Source: Porticoccaceae bacterium UBA2002
GTDB lineage: Bacteria; Pseudomonadota; Gammaproteobacteria; Pseudomonadales; Porticoccaceae
Reading direction: 5' to 3'
Assembly (NCBI GenBank): GCA_002334915.1
Contig: DDCQ01000003.1
Location: forward strand, 922 to 6,299
DNA length: 5,378 nt
In this document: positions 1 to 5,378 of the stretch, piece after piece
Position numbering within the stretch: position 1 is the stretch's first letter
Layout: the number at the start of each line of letters is the position of its first letter
Translations under genes and position numbers: made by a program
The notes under the pieces: generated by a model
What the model saw: only the letters and a program-made list of their open reading frames with translations
Told to the model about the DNA's origin: nothing
Database searches by the model: none

Positions 1-575
1 CGCATTTTCTCTGTGCCACCTACGGCGCGGTAGACATCAAAGGCTACGGACTTGTGCTCCATCTCTTCCACAGCATGCCATTTCCACAGCTTGGCCATGG
101 CTGGATGAGCCTTGGCAAAAAGGTTGTCTTCTCCCAGAGCCTTTTCTGCCAGCACTGCGGTTAGATGCTCAACCGCCGCCGTACCCGCCAGCTGCTCCCG
201 CGCCGGCACATTCTTTTTGACCCAGGCCATGCGTCGGCGCAGAGGCCCCTCCAGAGCCTCCAGATCATAGCCCCGCTGAGCACAGAGTAATTCGTTATAA
301 CGCTGATGCTCGCGAAGATGCACAGCTTCCTGACTGTAAAACTGGCGCATTTCCTCCTGTAACTTGGGATCACTTATACGATCCCGGTAATGACGCACCG
401 AGTTAATAAAAAACTGTTCGCCCAGAGGGAATGTAATCGACATGGCATTAAACCAGGCCGTGGCGAAAACATGGTTATCCATCCATTCGCCCTTGAGTGC
501 CTCGGCTATATCCAACTCAGGGTTGCGCTTTTTTATCGGCACATTATCCGGCGTGTAAGACTGGGACTGGCTCAT
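1..575 (-). CDS. PF10118-like 'predicted metal-dependent hydrolase', ferritin-like di-iron pattern (partial, C-terminus off the left edge)
   Basis: The first 191 codons are present and the reading frame runs off the window edge. Family members are usually about 270-300 residues, so roughly two thirds is seen. The segment around residues 166-182 (WHAVEEMEHKSVAFDVY) and the EHLTA segment at 136-140 are what I recognise as the COG3687/PF10118 family, whose biochemical role is not established. Reading the conserved residues in order gives E53, E83-x-x-H86, E136, E171-x-x-H174. That is the E, ExxH, E, ExxH order of di-iron four-helix-bundle proteins, so a metal-binding helical oxidase-like or storage-like fold is more plausible to me than a classical hydrolase; this is inference. 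No signal peptide is seen, so it is probably cytoplasmic. The ATG follows an AGAGGT ribosome binding site with 8 bases of spacing. The thiolase stop codon overlaps that site and lies 12 bases upstream, which indicates an operon with translational coupling. Confidence 0.85.
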   Translation of the reverse strand, partial: MSQSQSYTPDNVPIKKRNPELDIAEALKGEWMDNHVFATAWFNAMSITFPLGEQFFINSVRHYRDRISDPKLQEEMRQFYSQEAVHLREHQRYNELLCAQRGYDLEALEGPLRRRMAWVKKNVPAREQLAGTAAVEHLTAVLAEKALGEDNLFAKAHPAMAKLWKWHAVEEMEHKSVAFDVYRAVGGTEKM

Positions 576-583
576 CACAAATA

Positions 584-589
584 ACCTCT
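584..589 (-). promoter_or_regulatory. Ribosome binding site of the PF10118-like gene, overlapping the thiolase stop
   Basis: AGAGGT on the minus strand lies 8 bases before the ATG at 575. Its first two bases are the last two of the thiolase TAG stop (588-590). Ribosomes finishing the thiolase would therefore sit on the start region of the next gene, which supports co-translation. A GTG directly before the ATG (576-578) is an in-frame alternative start and would change the protein by one residue. Confidence 0.7.
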
Positions 590-1823
590 AAATTCGCTCA
601 ACAATTATGGCAGGCGCCATACCACCACCGGCACACATAGTCACCAGGCCGCGCTTGAGGCCGCGACGCTCCAGTTCATCGACCATAGTGCCAATCAGAA
701 CCGAACCTGTAGCACCGATTGGATGACCCAGAGCCATAGCGCCGCCGTTGACATTGACTGTATCCCGATCCAGATCCAGATCGCGGATAAATTTTTCTGC
801 AACCACGGCAAAGGCTTCATTAATTTCCCACAGATCAATATCGTCTTTAGTAAGGCCAGCTTTTTCCAGTACCCGTTTGGCTGATGGCACAGGTGCGTTG
901 AGCATCAGTGCCGGACAGTCGCCCATATTGCCGTAAGCAACCACTTTGGCGCGAGGCTTCCAGCCCTGTTTGGTGGCATATTCCGGTGACGCCAATAAAA
1001 TCGCGGCCGCACCATCCACAACACCAGAGGAATTACCCGCATGATGCACATGCTTTACATCCACCTCCGGGTACTTCACAGACATCAGCTTGCTATAGGT
1101 CATGCCCTCTTCATCCAGAGGCATATTGCTCAGCTTGTCAAAGGACGGCTGCAGTTGACTCAGGGTTTCCATAGTGGTGCCCGGGCGGGGGAATTCATCT
1201 TTATCCAGAGCCAGGCTGCCATCGTCGTGATACACAGGCACCAGACTCTTATCGAAGTAGCCATTTTCTATAGCATGAGCAGCACGCTGCTGACTCACCT
1301 CGGCCAGCCGGTCCAGATCTTCACGAGGAATTCCCTCAATGGTTGCAATGGTGTCAGCACAGAGGCCCTGATGGGACTGACCATACATCTCACGCAAATG
1401 CGTATTACCTGAATCCACAAAGGGATTCATTTCGCCAGCAAGACGACCATAGCCAGACATCATTTCACAACCACCGGCAATCACCATATCTTCCATACCG
1501 GACATAATGGAGGCCGCCGCCATATTGACAGTGGTGATACCAGAGCCGCAGAAGCGATCCAGAGTGACACCACTGGAAGTGATATCGTAACCCGCGTCCA
1601 GGGCAGACATGCGCCCCATATCATTGCCGCTCTGGCCACGCTGAAGGTTGCAGCCCCAGATAATATCTGCCACATCTGCAGTATTGATATCGTTGCGCTC
1701 GGCCAGTGCTTTTAACACTGCAGAACCCAGGCGCTGGGGGTGAATGTCTGTTAGAGCCCCGCGGCCTACTTTTCCAATACCACGGGGTGTGCGGCAGGCG
1801 TCGATAATCCATGCTTCAGTCAT
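588..1823 (-). CDS. Thiolase family protein (acetyl-CoA C-acyltransferase/acetyltransferase)
   Basis: This 411-residue protein has the usual thiolase length. It should catalyse CoA-dependent cleavage of 3-ketoacyl-CoA (the last step of beta-oxidation) or the reverse acetyl-CoA condensation, in the cytoplasm. The N-terminus (MTEAWIIDACRTPRG) is typical. The acyl-accepting Cys is C92 in FCGSG. NEAF is at 335-338, the catalytic His is H367 in GGAMALGHPIGATG, and the second Cys is C397 in CAGGG. AGNSSGVVDGAAA at 262-274 is the CoA-binding loop signature. The overall look recalls the FadA5/FadA6-like acyl-CoA thiolases rather than the FadA of the FadBA complex, but chain length or substrate cannot be read from sequence. 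The start is set at 1823 because the domain begins there and AAGGT lies 7 bases upstream; a frame extension to 1925 would add 34 residues that do not resemble thiolase. A PF10118-like gene follows 12 bases downstream, and no fadB-like partner is in view. Confidence 0.95.
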   Translation of the reverse strand: MTEAWIIDACRTPRGIGKVGRGALTDIHPQRLGSAVLKALAERNDINTADVADIIWGCNLQRGQSGNDMGRMSALDAGYDITSSGVTLDRFCGSGITTVNMAAASIMSGMEDMVIAGGCEMMSGYGRLAGEMNPFVDSGNTHLREMYGQSHQGLCADTIATIEGIPREDLDRLAEVSQQRAAHAIENGYFDKSLVPVYHDDGSLALDKDEFPRPGTTMETLSQLQPSFDKLSNMPLDEEGMTYSKLMSVKYPEVDVKHVHHAGNSSGVVDGAAAILLASPEYATKQGWKPRAKVVAYGNMGDCPALMLNAPVPSAKRVLEKAGLTKDDIDLWEINEAFAVVAEKFIRDLDLDRDTVNVNGGAMALGHPIGATGSVLIGTMVDELERRGLKRGLVTMCAGGGMAPAIIVERI

Positions 1824-1830
1824 AATAAAT

Positions 1831-1835
1831 ACCTT
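1831..1835 (-). promoter_or_regulatory. Ribosome binding site that fixes the thiolase start
   Basis: AAGGT on the minus strand is 7 bases before the ATG at 1823. Together with the start of the thiolase fold at that Met, it favours the 411-residue form over the longer open frame that begins at 1925. Confidence 0.65.
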
Positions 1836-1872
1836 GTTTGAGAGCCCCACCTTAAAACCGTCCAATGGAGCA

Positions 1873-1887
1873 TTATTATTTATTGTT
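1873..1887 (-). repeat. 15-base leader element, copy 1 (thiolase leader)
   Basis: The minus-strand sequence AACAATAAATAATAA occurs here and again, identically and in the same orientation, at 5027-5041 before the amidohydrolase. Here it begins about 3 bases after the predicted transcript start and ends 49 bases before the thiolase ATG. It is AT-rich and of low complexity, so chance is possible. Confidence 0.5.
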
Positions 1888-1896
1888 GTTGTCTGC

Positions 1897-1925
1897 ACTG
1901 TATTAAGAGTCCGAAAACTATTCAA
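1897..1925 (-). promoter_or_regulatory. Candidate sigma-70 promoter of the thiolase operon
   Basis: On the minus strand TTGAAT (1920-1925) and TACAGT (1897-1902) are separated by 17 bases. Each matches four of six positions of the -35 and -10 consensus. Transcription would start near 1890, giving a leader of about 67 bases that opens with an A-rich, C-poor stretch. The match is only moderate and was found by eye. Confidence 0.35.
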
Positions 1926-1980
1926 GCCTAGTTATGACCAGCGGTTCAGCAACCAGAACCCGGGGTTTGTAAATTGCAAA
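1916..1980. promoter_or_regulatory. Cluster of short inverted repeats between divergent genes (possible operators)
   Basis: Three inverted repeats lie between the thiolase and the metallo-hydrolase. AACTA/TAGTT is at 1916-1920 and 1929-1933. GGTTC/GAACC is at 1943-1947 and 1956-1960. TTTGTAAATTGCAAA (1966-1980) is a 15-base imperfect palindrome with six of seven pairs matching around a central A. The first two have 8-base spacers and the first overlaps the predicted thiolase -35 box. These could be regulator sites, but none matches an operator I can name with confidence. No convincing promoter for the plus-strand gene was found. Confidence 0.25.
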
Positions 1981-2015
1981 GATATTCCAATCAATTTCCA
2001 TTAAACTCAGGATCA

Positions 2016-2024
2016 GAGGTGGAG
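2016..2024 (+). promoter_or_regulatory. Strong ribosome binding site of the NAPE-PLD-like gene
   Basis: GAGGTGGAG lies 7 bases before the ATG at 2032. It is the best Shine-Dalgarno match in the window and supports that start, which also gives a proper signal peptide. Confidence 0.75.
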
Positions 2025-2031
2025 CACTACA

Positions 2032-3096
2032 ATGACTAAAAAAAAACACTCATATCGACTTATCGCTATCATCCTGAGCTGTCTTTTGGGCCTTGCCATG
2101 CAGGTTAAAGGCGAAGCAGAACGCAGCTTTGCCCCAGCAGAACAGGACACCAAAGGCCGCTATATCAATCTTGATAAAAATCTCCCAGGAGTATCGATCA
2201 AGGTCACCGCGCCCTTTTTTGCCCGCCGCGTCCTCACTGCCTTTAAAAGTCGCGACGGCGCGCCCCAGCGGACTGTCAACGACGGTGTATTTCTGCGAGA
2301 AAACGCCAAACACATTGAGCCCACAGTAACCTGGGTAGGCCATGCGACATTATTGGTGCAGATGGAACATCTGACTTTTCTTACTGATCCCATATGGTCA
2401 AATCGTCCAAGTCCGGTGCCCTTTACCGGCCCCAATCGCTATGTAAAACCCGGTATTGCCATCGCAGACCTGCCCCCTATCGACTTTGTAATGATCTCTC
2501 ACAATCATTATGACCATCTGGATGTACCCACCCTGCGCAAGCTGGCCAAGCGCGATCCAGAGACGGTATTTTTTGTGCCTGTGGGCAATGGCAAGCTACT
2601 GCGGAAAAACGGCATAGATCAGGTTCGAGAACTGAACTGGGGTGACACCAGCAGCATCAAAGGCGCAACTATTCACTGCCTGCCAACCCAGCACTGGAGC
2701 AAGCGCAGTCTCACCGATACCAGAAAAGCACTCTGGTCTTCCTGGGCGGTAACCGGGCCCCAGCGCCGCTTTTACTTTGCCGGGGACACGGGTTATTTTG
2801 CTGGTTTTAAGGAGATTGGGAAGAAACTGGGACCTTTCGATTTAGCCGCAGTACCCATTGGCGCCTACGAGCCCAATGCCATGATGAAGGTTTCACATAT
2901 GAACCCGGAGGAAGCAGTACAGGCCGCCGTAGATATAAAAGCTGACCGAGCCGTGGCCATACATTTTGGTACCTTTAATCTCTCGGATGAACCTCTTACT
3001 GAGCCACCTCTAAGATTTAAAGCCGCCGCTGAAAACAGCAATTTAGGTGCCGACAACAGCTGGGTATTAAATATTGGCGAAACCCGGCGGTTTTAA
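2032..3096 (+). CDS. Exported metallo-beta-lactamase-fold phosphodiesterase, NAPE-PLD/RomA-like
   Basis: This 354-residue protein belongs to the COG2220 type of metallo-beta-lactamase-fold hydrolases. An N-terminal signal is visible: KKKH, then a hydrophobic run at about residues 9-23, with possible cleavage after GEA at 29, so it should act in the periplasm or outside. C17 after ILS is a poor lipobox because hydrophobic residues continue after it. The metal ligands are complete: H157, H159, D161 and H162 in SHNHYDHLD, then H221 in QHW, D252 in GDTG and H311 in IHFGTF. From memory of human NAPE-PLD, the intervals H221 to D252 (31) and D252 to H311 (59) are the same. So are the segments QHWxKRxLxD, FAGDTGY, GPFDLAA and PIGAYEP. 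NAPE-PLD releases N-acylethanolamine from N-acylphosphatidylethanolamine; that substrate is inferred here, and bacterial relatives are often just named RomA or MBL-fold hydrolase. It stands alone on its strand, divergent from the thiolase and convergent with the amidohydrolase. Confidence 0.92.
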   Translation: MTKKKHSYRLIAIILSCLLGLAMQVKGEAERSFAPAEQDTKGRYINLDKNLPGVSIKVTAPFFARRVLTAFKSRDGAPQRTVNDGVFLRENAKHIEPTVTWVGHATLLVQMEHLTFLTDPIWSNRPSPVPFTGPNRYVKPGIAIADLPPIDFVMISHNHYDHLDVPTLRKLAKRDPETVFFVPVGNGKLLRKNGIDQVRELNWGDTSSIKGATIHCLPTQHWSKRSLTDTRKALWSSWAVTGPQRRFYFAGDTGYFAGFKEIGKKLGPFDLAAVPIGAYEPNAMMKVSHMNPEEAVQAAVDIKADRAVAIHFGTFNLSDEPLTEPPLRFKAAAENSNLGADNSWVLNIGETRRF

Positions 3097-3101
3097 CCGG
3101 G
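3083..3101. terminator. Weak hairpin at the convergent gene junction
   Basis: CCCGG (3083-3087) pairs with CCGGG (3097-3101) across a 9-base loop that contains the stop codon of the NAPE-PLD-like gene. An alternative inner stem CGGTT/AACCG (3088-3092 with 3095-3099) is also possible. No T-run follows on either strand, so it is not a classical rho-independent terminator. Only 33 bases separate the two convergent stops, so this could be a modest transcription barrier. Confidence 0.25.
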
Positions 3102-3129
3102 CTAGTCCTCCACCCCTAGTCAGCCTGAA

Positions 3130-5016
3130 TTAGGCCGCGTGCACTGCTCGCAGTAACCGGCCCATGGGCTTCTCTCCCAGATCGGCGGCAAACTGGGTAT
3201 TTTCCCAGGCACTGTGGCCGCCAATCATCACCAGCTCAACCACACCGTCTGATCGGTTGACCAGCTGCTCATGACTAAATTCTTCGCGATGAATACGCTC
3301 GGCACTGGTCTCGCCATCGTATTCGGCGAGCTTTTTAGGGTCGATCAAAATCAAATCGGCCACATCGCCCATATCAATGGTGCCACCCTCGACACCAAAT
3401 ATATCGGCGGCGTCTTTGGTCAGACGCTTGACCATATAGCTGACATCCTGATCACCCCCCAGAGCAGCCAGCTTAAGGCTGCGCAGATTGACATCATAAA
3501 ATGCCATATTGGTCAGGTGGGCACCGCTATCATTAAAGCCTGGCAGCAGCAGCGGATTCATTAGCAGCTCGCGCACTGTCTCCAGATCGCGGTTGGCGGT
3601 AATGGTGCTCCAGGTCAAATCATTATCAAAGGAGCGCAGCATCTGCAGCATAAAGTCCCCTTCGTCTTCAACCCAGGCAAAATCTTCCTGTACTGTCTTA
3701 ATCTCAGCCTCTGTGGCATCTGCCGGCTGCTGTTCCCCATTAATCGCATTTATGCGGTCAAACACCGCCTGAAAATCCATGCCCTGCCAGCTGGTCTGGG
3801 GACAGCGCTCCAAATGCATATCCGCAAGGGTGCGGTGGAAGGCATAGTCCTCCAGATTGATCTTGCGCTTTAGACGCGCCAGGCTCCAGCCCTGCTTGCC
3901 CTTCATCCACATGGCTTTAAACGCCTTGGCATAGTCCGGATCATTGAGGATTGCCTGGCGACCAGCGCGGTCTTCCAGATCCGTCTCATTGAGGCGACGC
4001 AGCTCAGGAATCTCCTCGGCCAGCGGCGTTACTGCACCATCGCCCCAGGTCTTAAAAGGAGCGCCTAGGGCCTGCATATGGAAGTCGCCCTTCACCAGCC
4101 AGGAGTTCAACATGCGCGCCAATATCTTGGTCAGGCGAGCCAAACGCCAGTTATTGGTAATATCCAGCGCCGCAACCACTGTGGTGCGCAAAGGCTTGCC
4201 ATAGAGGCGGCCACTGGTCAGCAAAAAGGTTTTTAAGGTGCCAATAACACTGTCTTTTGGTGGTGTGGCCTGCCACAGGGCACCCTGCTCTCGCACCACC
4301 CCAGCCAGCGCTTTTAGCTCTGGGAACTTGGAAAACTGGGTGGGAATAGTTTTTTCGCAATGGGGCTGTGCCGCCAGATAATGGAATGGCAGTGCATCGG
4401 TCGAAAAGCCCGCATAGCCCTGCTGCAAACCTTCACGCAGTGAATCTTTCATCTGCTCCAGCTCATCGCTGGTGGGGTCGCGGGTAATGCTATTTTCAAA
4501 ACCCATTTTCTCGATGCGCAGCATCGAATGAGGAAATAGTGCCACCACATTGGGGCCCAGATTAAGCTTTTCCAGATGGTCCAGATAGTCACCGGGGTTT
4601 TCCCAGCTGACATTATCGGCACAGTGGCGCAGCACATGCTTGGGAATATTTTCGACCCGGGCATAGCAGCTCACAATAGGGTCATTGGTGCCATCCCGCT
4701 GAGCGCCAAAGGCCAGGCCCAGGCTACAGTTGGCAATGACCACAGAGGTGGTGCCATGGCGGGTAGACTCTGGCAGGCCAGGTGCTACCTCCAGCTCCAG
4801 ATCATAATGGGTGTGAATATCAAAGAGTCCGGGCATCAGCCACAGACCCTCGGCATCAATTACTCGACCGGCCTGAGATGCATCCAGTTGCTGCCCGCGG
4901 GCCACAATGCGGCCATCGGCGACGGCAACATCTTCAATAACAGGCTGTTCGCCCCTGTTAAAAACCTTGGCATTTTTGATGAGAGTATCAAAGGGTTGAG
5001 ACTGAGCTTGCGTCAT
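3130..5016 (-). CDS. Amidohydrolase family protein, N-acyl-D-amino-acid deacylase-like (COG3653)
   Basis: The 628-residue protein has the amidohydrolase layout. A small N-terminal beta domain (about 10-60) is followed by the metal-binding strand MPGLFDIHTHYD with H68 and H70. STRHGTTSVVIANCSLG then places C97 at the D-aminoacylase metal-ligand Cys. GFSTDALPF is at 203-211, FNDSGAHL carries the catalytic-type Asp D496, and the composite beta domain returns with GDVADLILIDP at 550-560. Such enzymes hydrolyse an N-acyl amide bond; the exact acyl-amino acid is unknown. No signal peptide is seen, so it is probably cytoplasmic. It is longer than classical D-aminoacylase (about 480-500), with the extra length mostly at about 290-460. 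I find no counterparts of the two His ligands classical enzymes carry between the Cys and the Asp, where VREQGALWQATP (241-252) and LRTTVVAALD (276-285) now lie. Long relatives in other bacteria also seem to lack them, from memory. The ATG at 5016 is preferred over a TTG at 5064 because the domain begins just after it and AAGAG lies 7 bases upstream. Confidence 0.9.
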   Translation of the reverse strand: MTQAQSQPFDTLIKNAKVFNRGEQPVIEDVAVADGRIVARGQQLDASQAGRVIDAEGLWLMPGLFDIHTHYDLELEVAPGLPESTRHGTTSVVIANCSLGLAFGAQRDGTNDPIVSCYARVENIPKHVLRHCADNVSWENPGDYLDHLEKLNLGPNVVALFPHSMLRIEKMGFENSITRDPTSDELEQMKDSLREGLQQGYAGFSTDALPFHYLAAQPHCEKTIPTQFSKFPELKALAGVVREQGALWQATPPKDSVIGTLKTFLLTSGRLYGKPLRTTVVAALDITNNWRLARLTKILARMLNSWLVKGDFHMQALGAPFKTWGDGAVTPLAEEIPELRRLNETDLEDRAGRQAILNDPDYAKAFKAMWMKGKQGWSLARLKRKINLEDYAFHRTLADMHLERCPQTSWQGMDFQAVFDRINAINGEQQPADATEAEIKTVQEDFAWVEDEGDFMLQMLRSFDNDLTWSTITANRDLETVRELLMNPLLLPGFNDSGAHLTNMAFYDVNLRSLKLAALGGDQDVSYMVKRLTKDAADIFGVEGGTIDMGDVADLILIDPKKLAEYDGETSAERIHREEFSHEQLVNRSDGVVELVMIGGHSAWENTQFAADLGEKPMGRLLRAVHAA

Positions 5017-5023
5017 TGCTTTT

Positions 5024-5028
5024 CTCTT
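5024..5028 (-). promoter_or_regulatory. Weak ribosome binding site of the amidohydrolase
   Basis: AAGAG on the minus strand is 7 bases before the ATG at 5016. It overlaps the last two bases of the shared 15-base leader element. It is the only Shine-Dalgarno-like run near this start. Confidence 0.45.
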
Positions 5029-5041
5029 ATTATTTATTGTT
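5027..5041 (-). repeat. 15-base leader element, copy 2 (amidohydrolase leader)
   Basis: AACAATAAATAATAA on the minus strand is identical to the copy at 1873-1887. It ends 10 bases before the amidohydrolase ATG and runs into the AAGAG ribosome binding site. With the nearer promoter candidate it would fall at the very 5' end of the transcript. Confidence 0.5.
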
Positions 5042-5044
5042 TTT

Positions 5045-5118
5045 AATATACGGGCTGAGGCCAAAATCTGACTAGCAGACCTGTTTTAGAGTATTGCACC
5101 AAGATTAATCGGACTCAA
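5045..5118 (-). promoter_or_regulatory. Candidate promoters of the amidohydrolase gene
   Basis: Two options are visible on the minus strand. The distal one pairs TTGAGT (5113-5118) with AATACT (5090-5095) at 17-base spacing, four of six consensus positions in each box. The proximal one is a TATATT -10 box (5045-5050) without a good -35; it would start transcription near 5038, giving a leader of about 20 bases. Neither is strong and I cannot choose between them. Confidence 0.3.
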
Positions 5119-5179
5119 GGCTGTAAATGGACTCGCGGGTCGTTTTACGCCAATATACAAAAAGGGCTATTTATAAAAA

Positions 5180-5185
5180 TATAAT
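5180..5185 (+). promoter_or_regulatory. Exact TATAAT box just before the alpha/beta hydrolase start
   Basis: A perfect -10 consensus lies 4 bases before the ATG at 5190, inside an AT-rich tract (5170-5190) that also holds the inverted repeat TTATA/TATAA (5171-5175 with 5180-5184). The bases at the -35 distance (near 5157-5162) are a poor match. If used, it would give a leaderless or nearly leaderless message, so it may be only AT-rich background. Confidence 0.2.
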
Positions 5186-5189
5186 AATT

Positions 5190-5378
5190 ATGCAATCATC
5201 TTTCGATAAACTCAGTTTCACCACGGAACTATGGCGTGCACAGGGCGAATATCAATCACTGCTCGGACATCAGATTTTCTGTATTGATAGTGACAAAGGC
5301 TCTGAGAAACCCATCATTTTGCTGATCCATGGCTTTCCCACCTCAAGCTGGGACTGGCAGCCAATATGGGATGATCTG
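5190..5378 (+). CDS. Alpha/beta hydrolase fold protein (partial, C-terminus off the right edge)
   Basis: Only the first 63 codons are present. PIILLIHGFPTSSWDW (41-56) is the first core strand and oxyanion-hole HGxP motif of alpha/beta hydrolases, as in epoxide hydrolases, haloalkane dehalogenases and related esterases. GHQIFCIDSD (26-35) is the beta-hairpin that usually precedes it. The nucleophile, acid and His lie outside the window, so the reaction cannot be named. No signal peptide is seen. The start is uncertain. The ATG at 5190 fits the domain boundary, with about 13 residues before the LWRAQGEY segment, but has no nearby ribosome binding site. An in-frame ATG at 5127, directly after a TAA stop, adds 21 residues and has AAGG at 5117-5120, 6 bases upstream. 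The gene is divergent from the amidohydrolase, with which it may share regulation. Confidence 0.85.
   Translation, partial: MQSSFDKLSFTTELWRAQGEYQSLLGHQIFCIDSDKGSEKPIILLIHGFPTSSWDWQPIWDDL

Noticed and set aside
1041..1412. A 123-residue open frame on the plus strand inside the thiolase
   Set aside because: It is antisense to conserved thiolase sequence, with no domain or ribosome binding site to support it.
1824..1925. Thiolase N-terminal extension of 34 residues from an ATG at 1925
   Set aside because: The extension is unlike thiolase, would begin over the predicted -35 box, and the ATG at 1823 has a good ribosome binding site and the correct domain start.
2080..2082. Lipoprotein signal with C17 as the lipidated Cys
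   Set aside because: The residues before it (IILSC) only loosely fit a lipobox and the hydrophobic run continues after the Cys, so a signal peptidase I type signal is more likely.
2050..2435. Two open frames antisense to the NAPE-PLD-like gene
   Set aside because: Both overlap conserved metallo-hydrolase coding sequence and show no protein family features.
3102..3121. Direct repeat CTAGTC at 3102-3107 and 3116-3121
   Set aside because: Six bases repeated once in a 33-base spacer between convergent genes is within chance, and nothing else suggests a mobile element or attachment site.
4576..5046. A 156-residue open frame on the plus strand
   Set aside because: It lies opposite the well-supported amidohydrolase, has no recognisable domain and is best explained as a shadow of that gene's codon use.
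5017..5064. Amidohydrolase start at a TTG at 5064
   Set aside because: It would add 16 residues encoded by the AT-rich leader and shared 15-mer; the ATG at 5016 has an SD-like AAGAG and fits the domain boundary.
1..5378. Mobile element, toxin-antitoxin, defence system, CRISPR, riboswitch or RNA gene
   Set aside because: No transposase, integrase, repeat array, tRNA-like fold or paired small genes were found; all coding space is taken by five metabolic genes.

Overview
The window suggests a gammaproteobacterium of moderate GC (roughly half by eye). The style, with compact genes, short leaders and a fatty-acid-type thiolase beside many hydrolases, recalls marine groups such as Spongiibacteraceae, Halieaceae or SAR92. 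That placement is inference from protein style only. No rRNA, tRNA, CRISPR array, insertion sequence or phage gene is visible. The window is densely coded, and no gene-free stretch exceeds about 210 bases.

Layout from left to right: (1) a minus-strand gene cut by the left edge (1-575), a PF10118-like 'predicted metal-dependent hydrolase' whose conserved acidic and His residues read as a ferritin-like di-iron site; (2) a complete minus-strand thiolase (588-1823), 12 bases upstream of gene 1 in transcription order and almost certainly in its operon; (3) a 208-base divergent intergenic region (1824-2031) with a candidate thiolase promoter and several inverted repeats; (4) a plus-strand exported metallo-beta-lactamase-fold enzyme (2032-3096) that closely matches the motifs of mammalian N-acylphosphatidylethanolamine phospholipase D (NAPE-PLD); (5) a convergent minus-strand amidohydrolase of the N-acyl-D-amino-acid deacylase type (3130-5016); (6) a second divergent intergenic region (5017-5189); (7) the start of a plus-strand alpha/beta hydrolase (5190 onward), cut by the right edge.

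The five proteins share a lipid, acyl and amide theme: a NAPE-PLD-like phosphodiesterase, an N-acyl amide hydrolase, a beta-oxidation-type thiolase, a di-iron-like protein and an alpha/beta hydrolase. A speculative reading is that they take apart N-acylated lipids or amides and feed the acyl chains to beta-oxidation. Only genes 1 and 2 look like one operon, so the link between the rest is a hypothesis from proximity. The thiolase and amidohydrolase leaders share an exact 15-base AT-rich element, in each case close to the predicted transcript 5' end.
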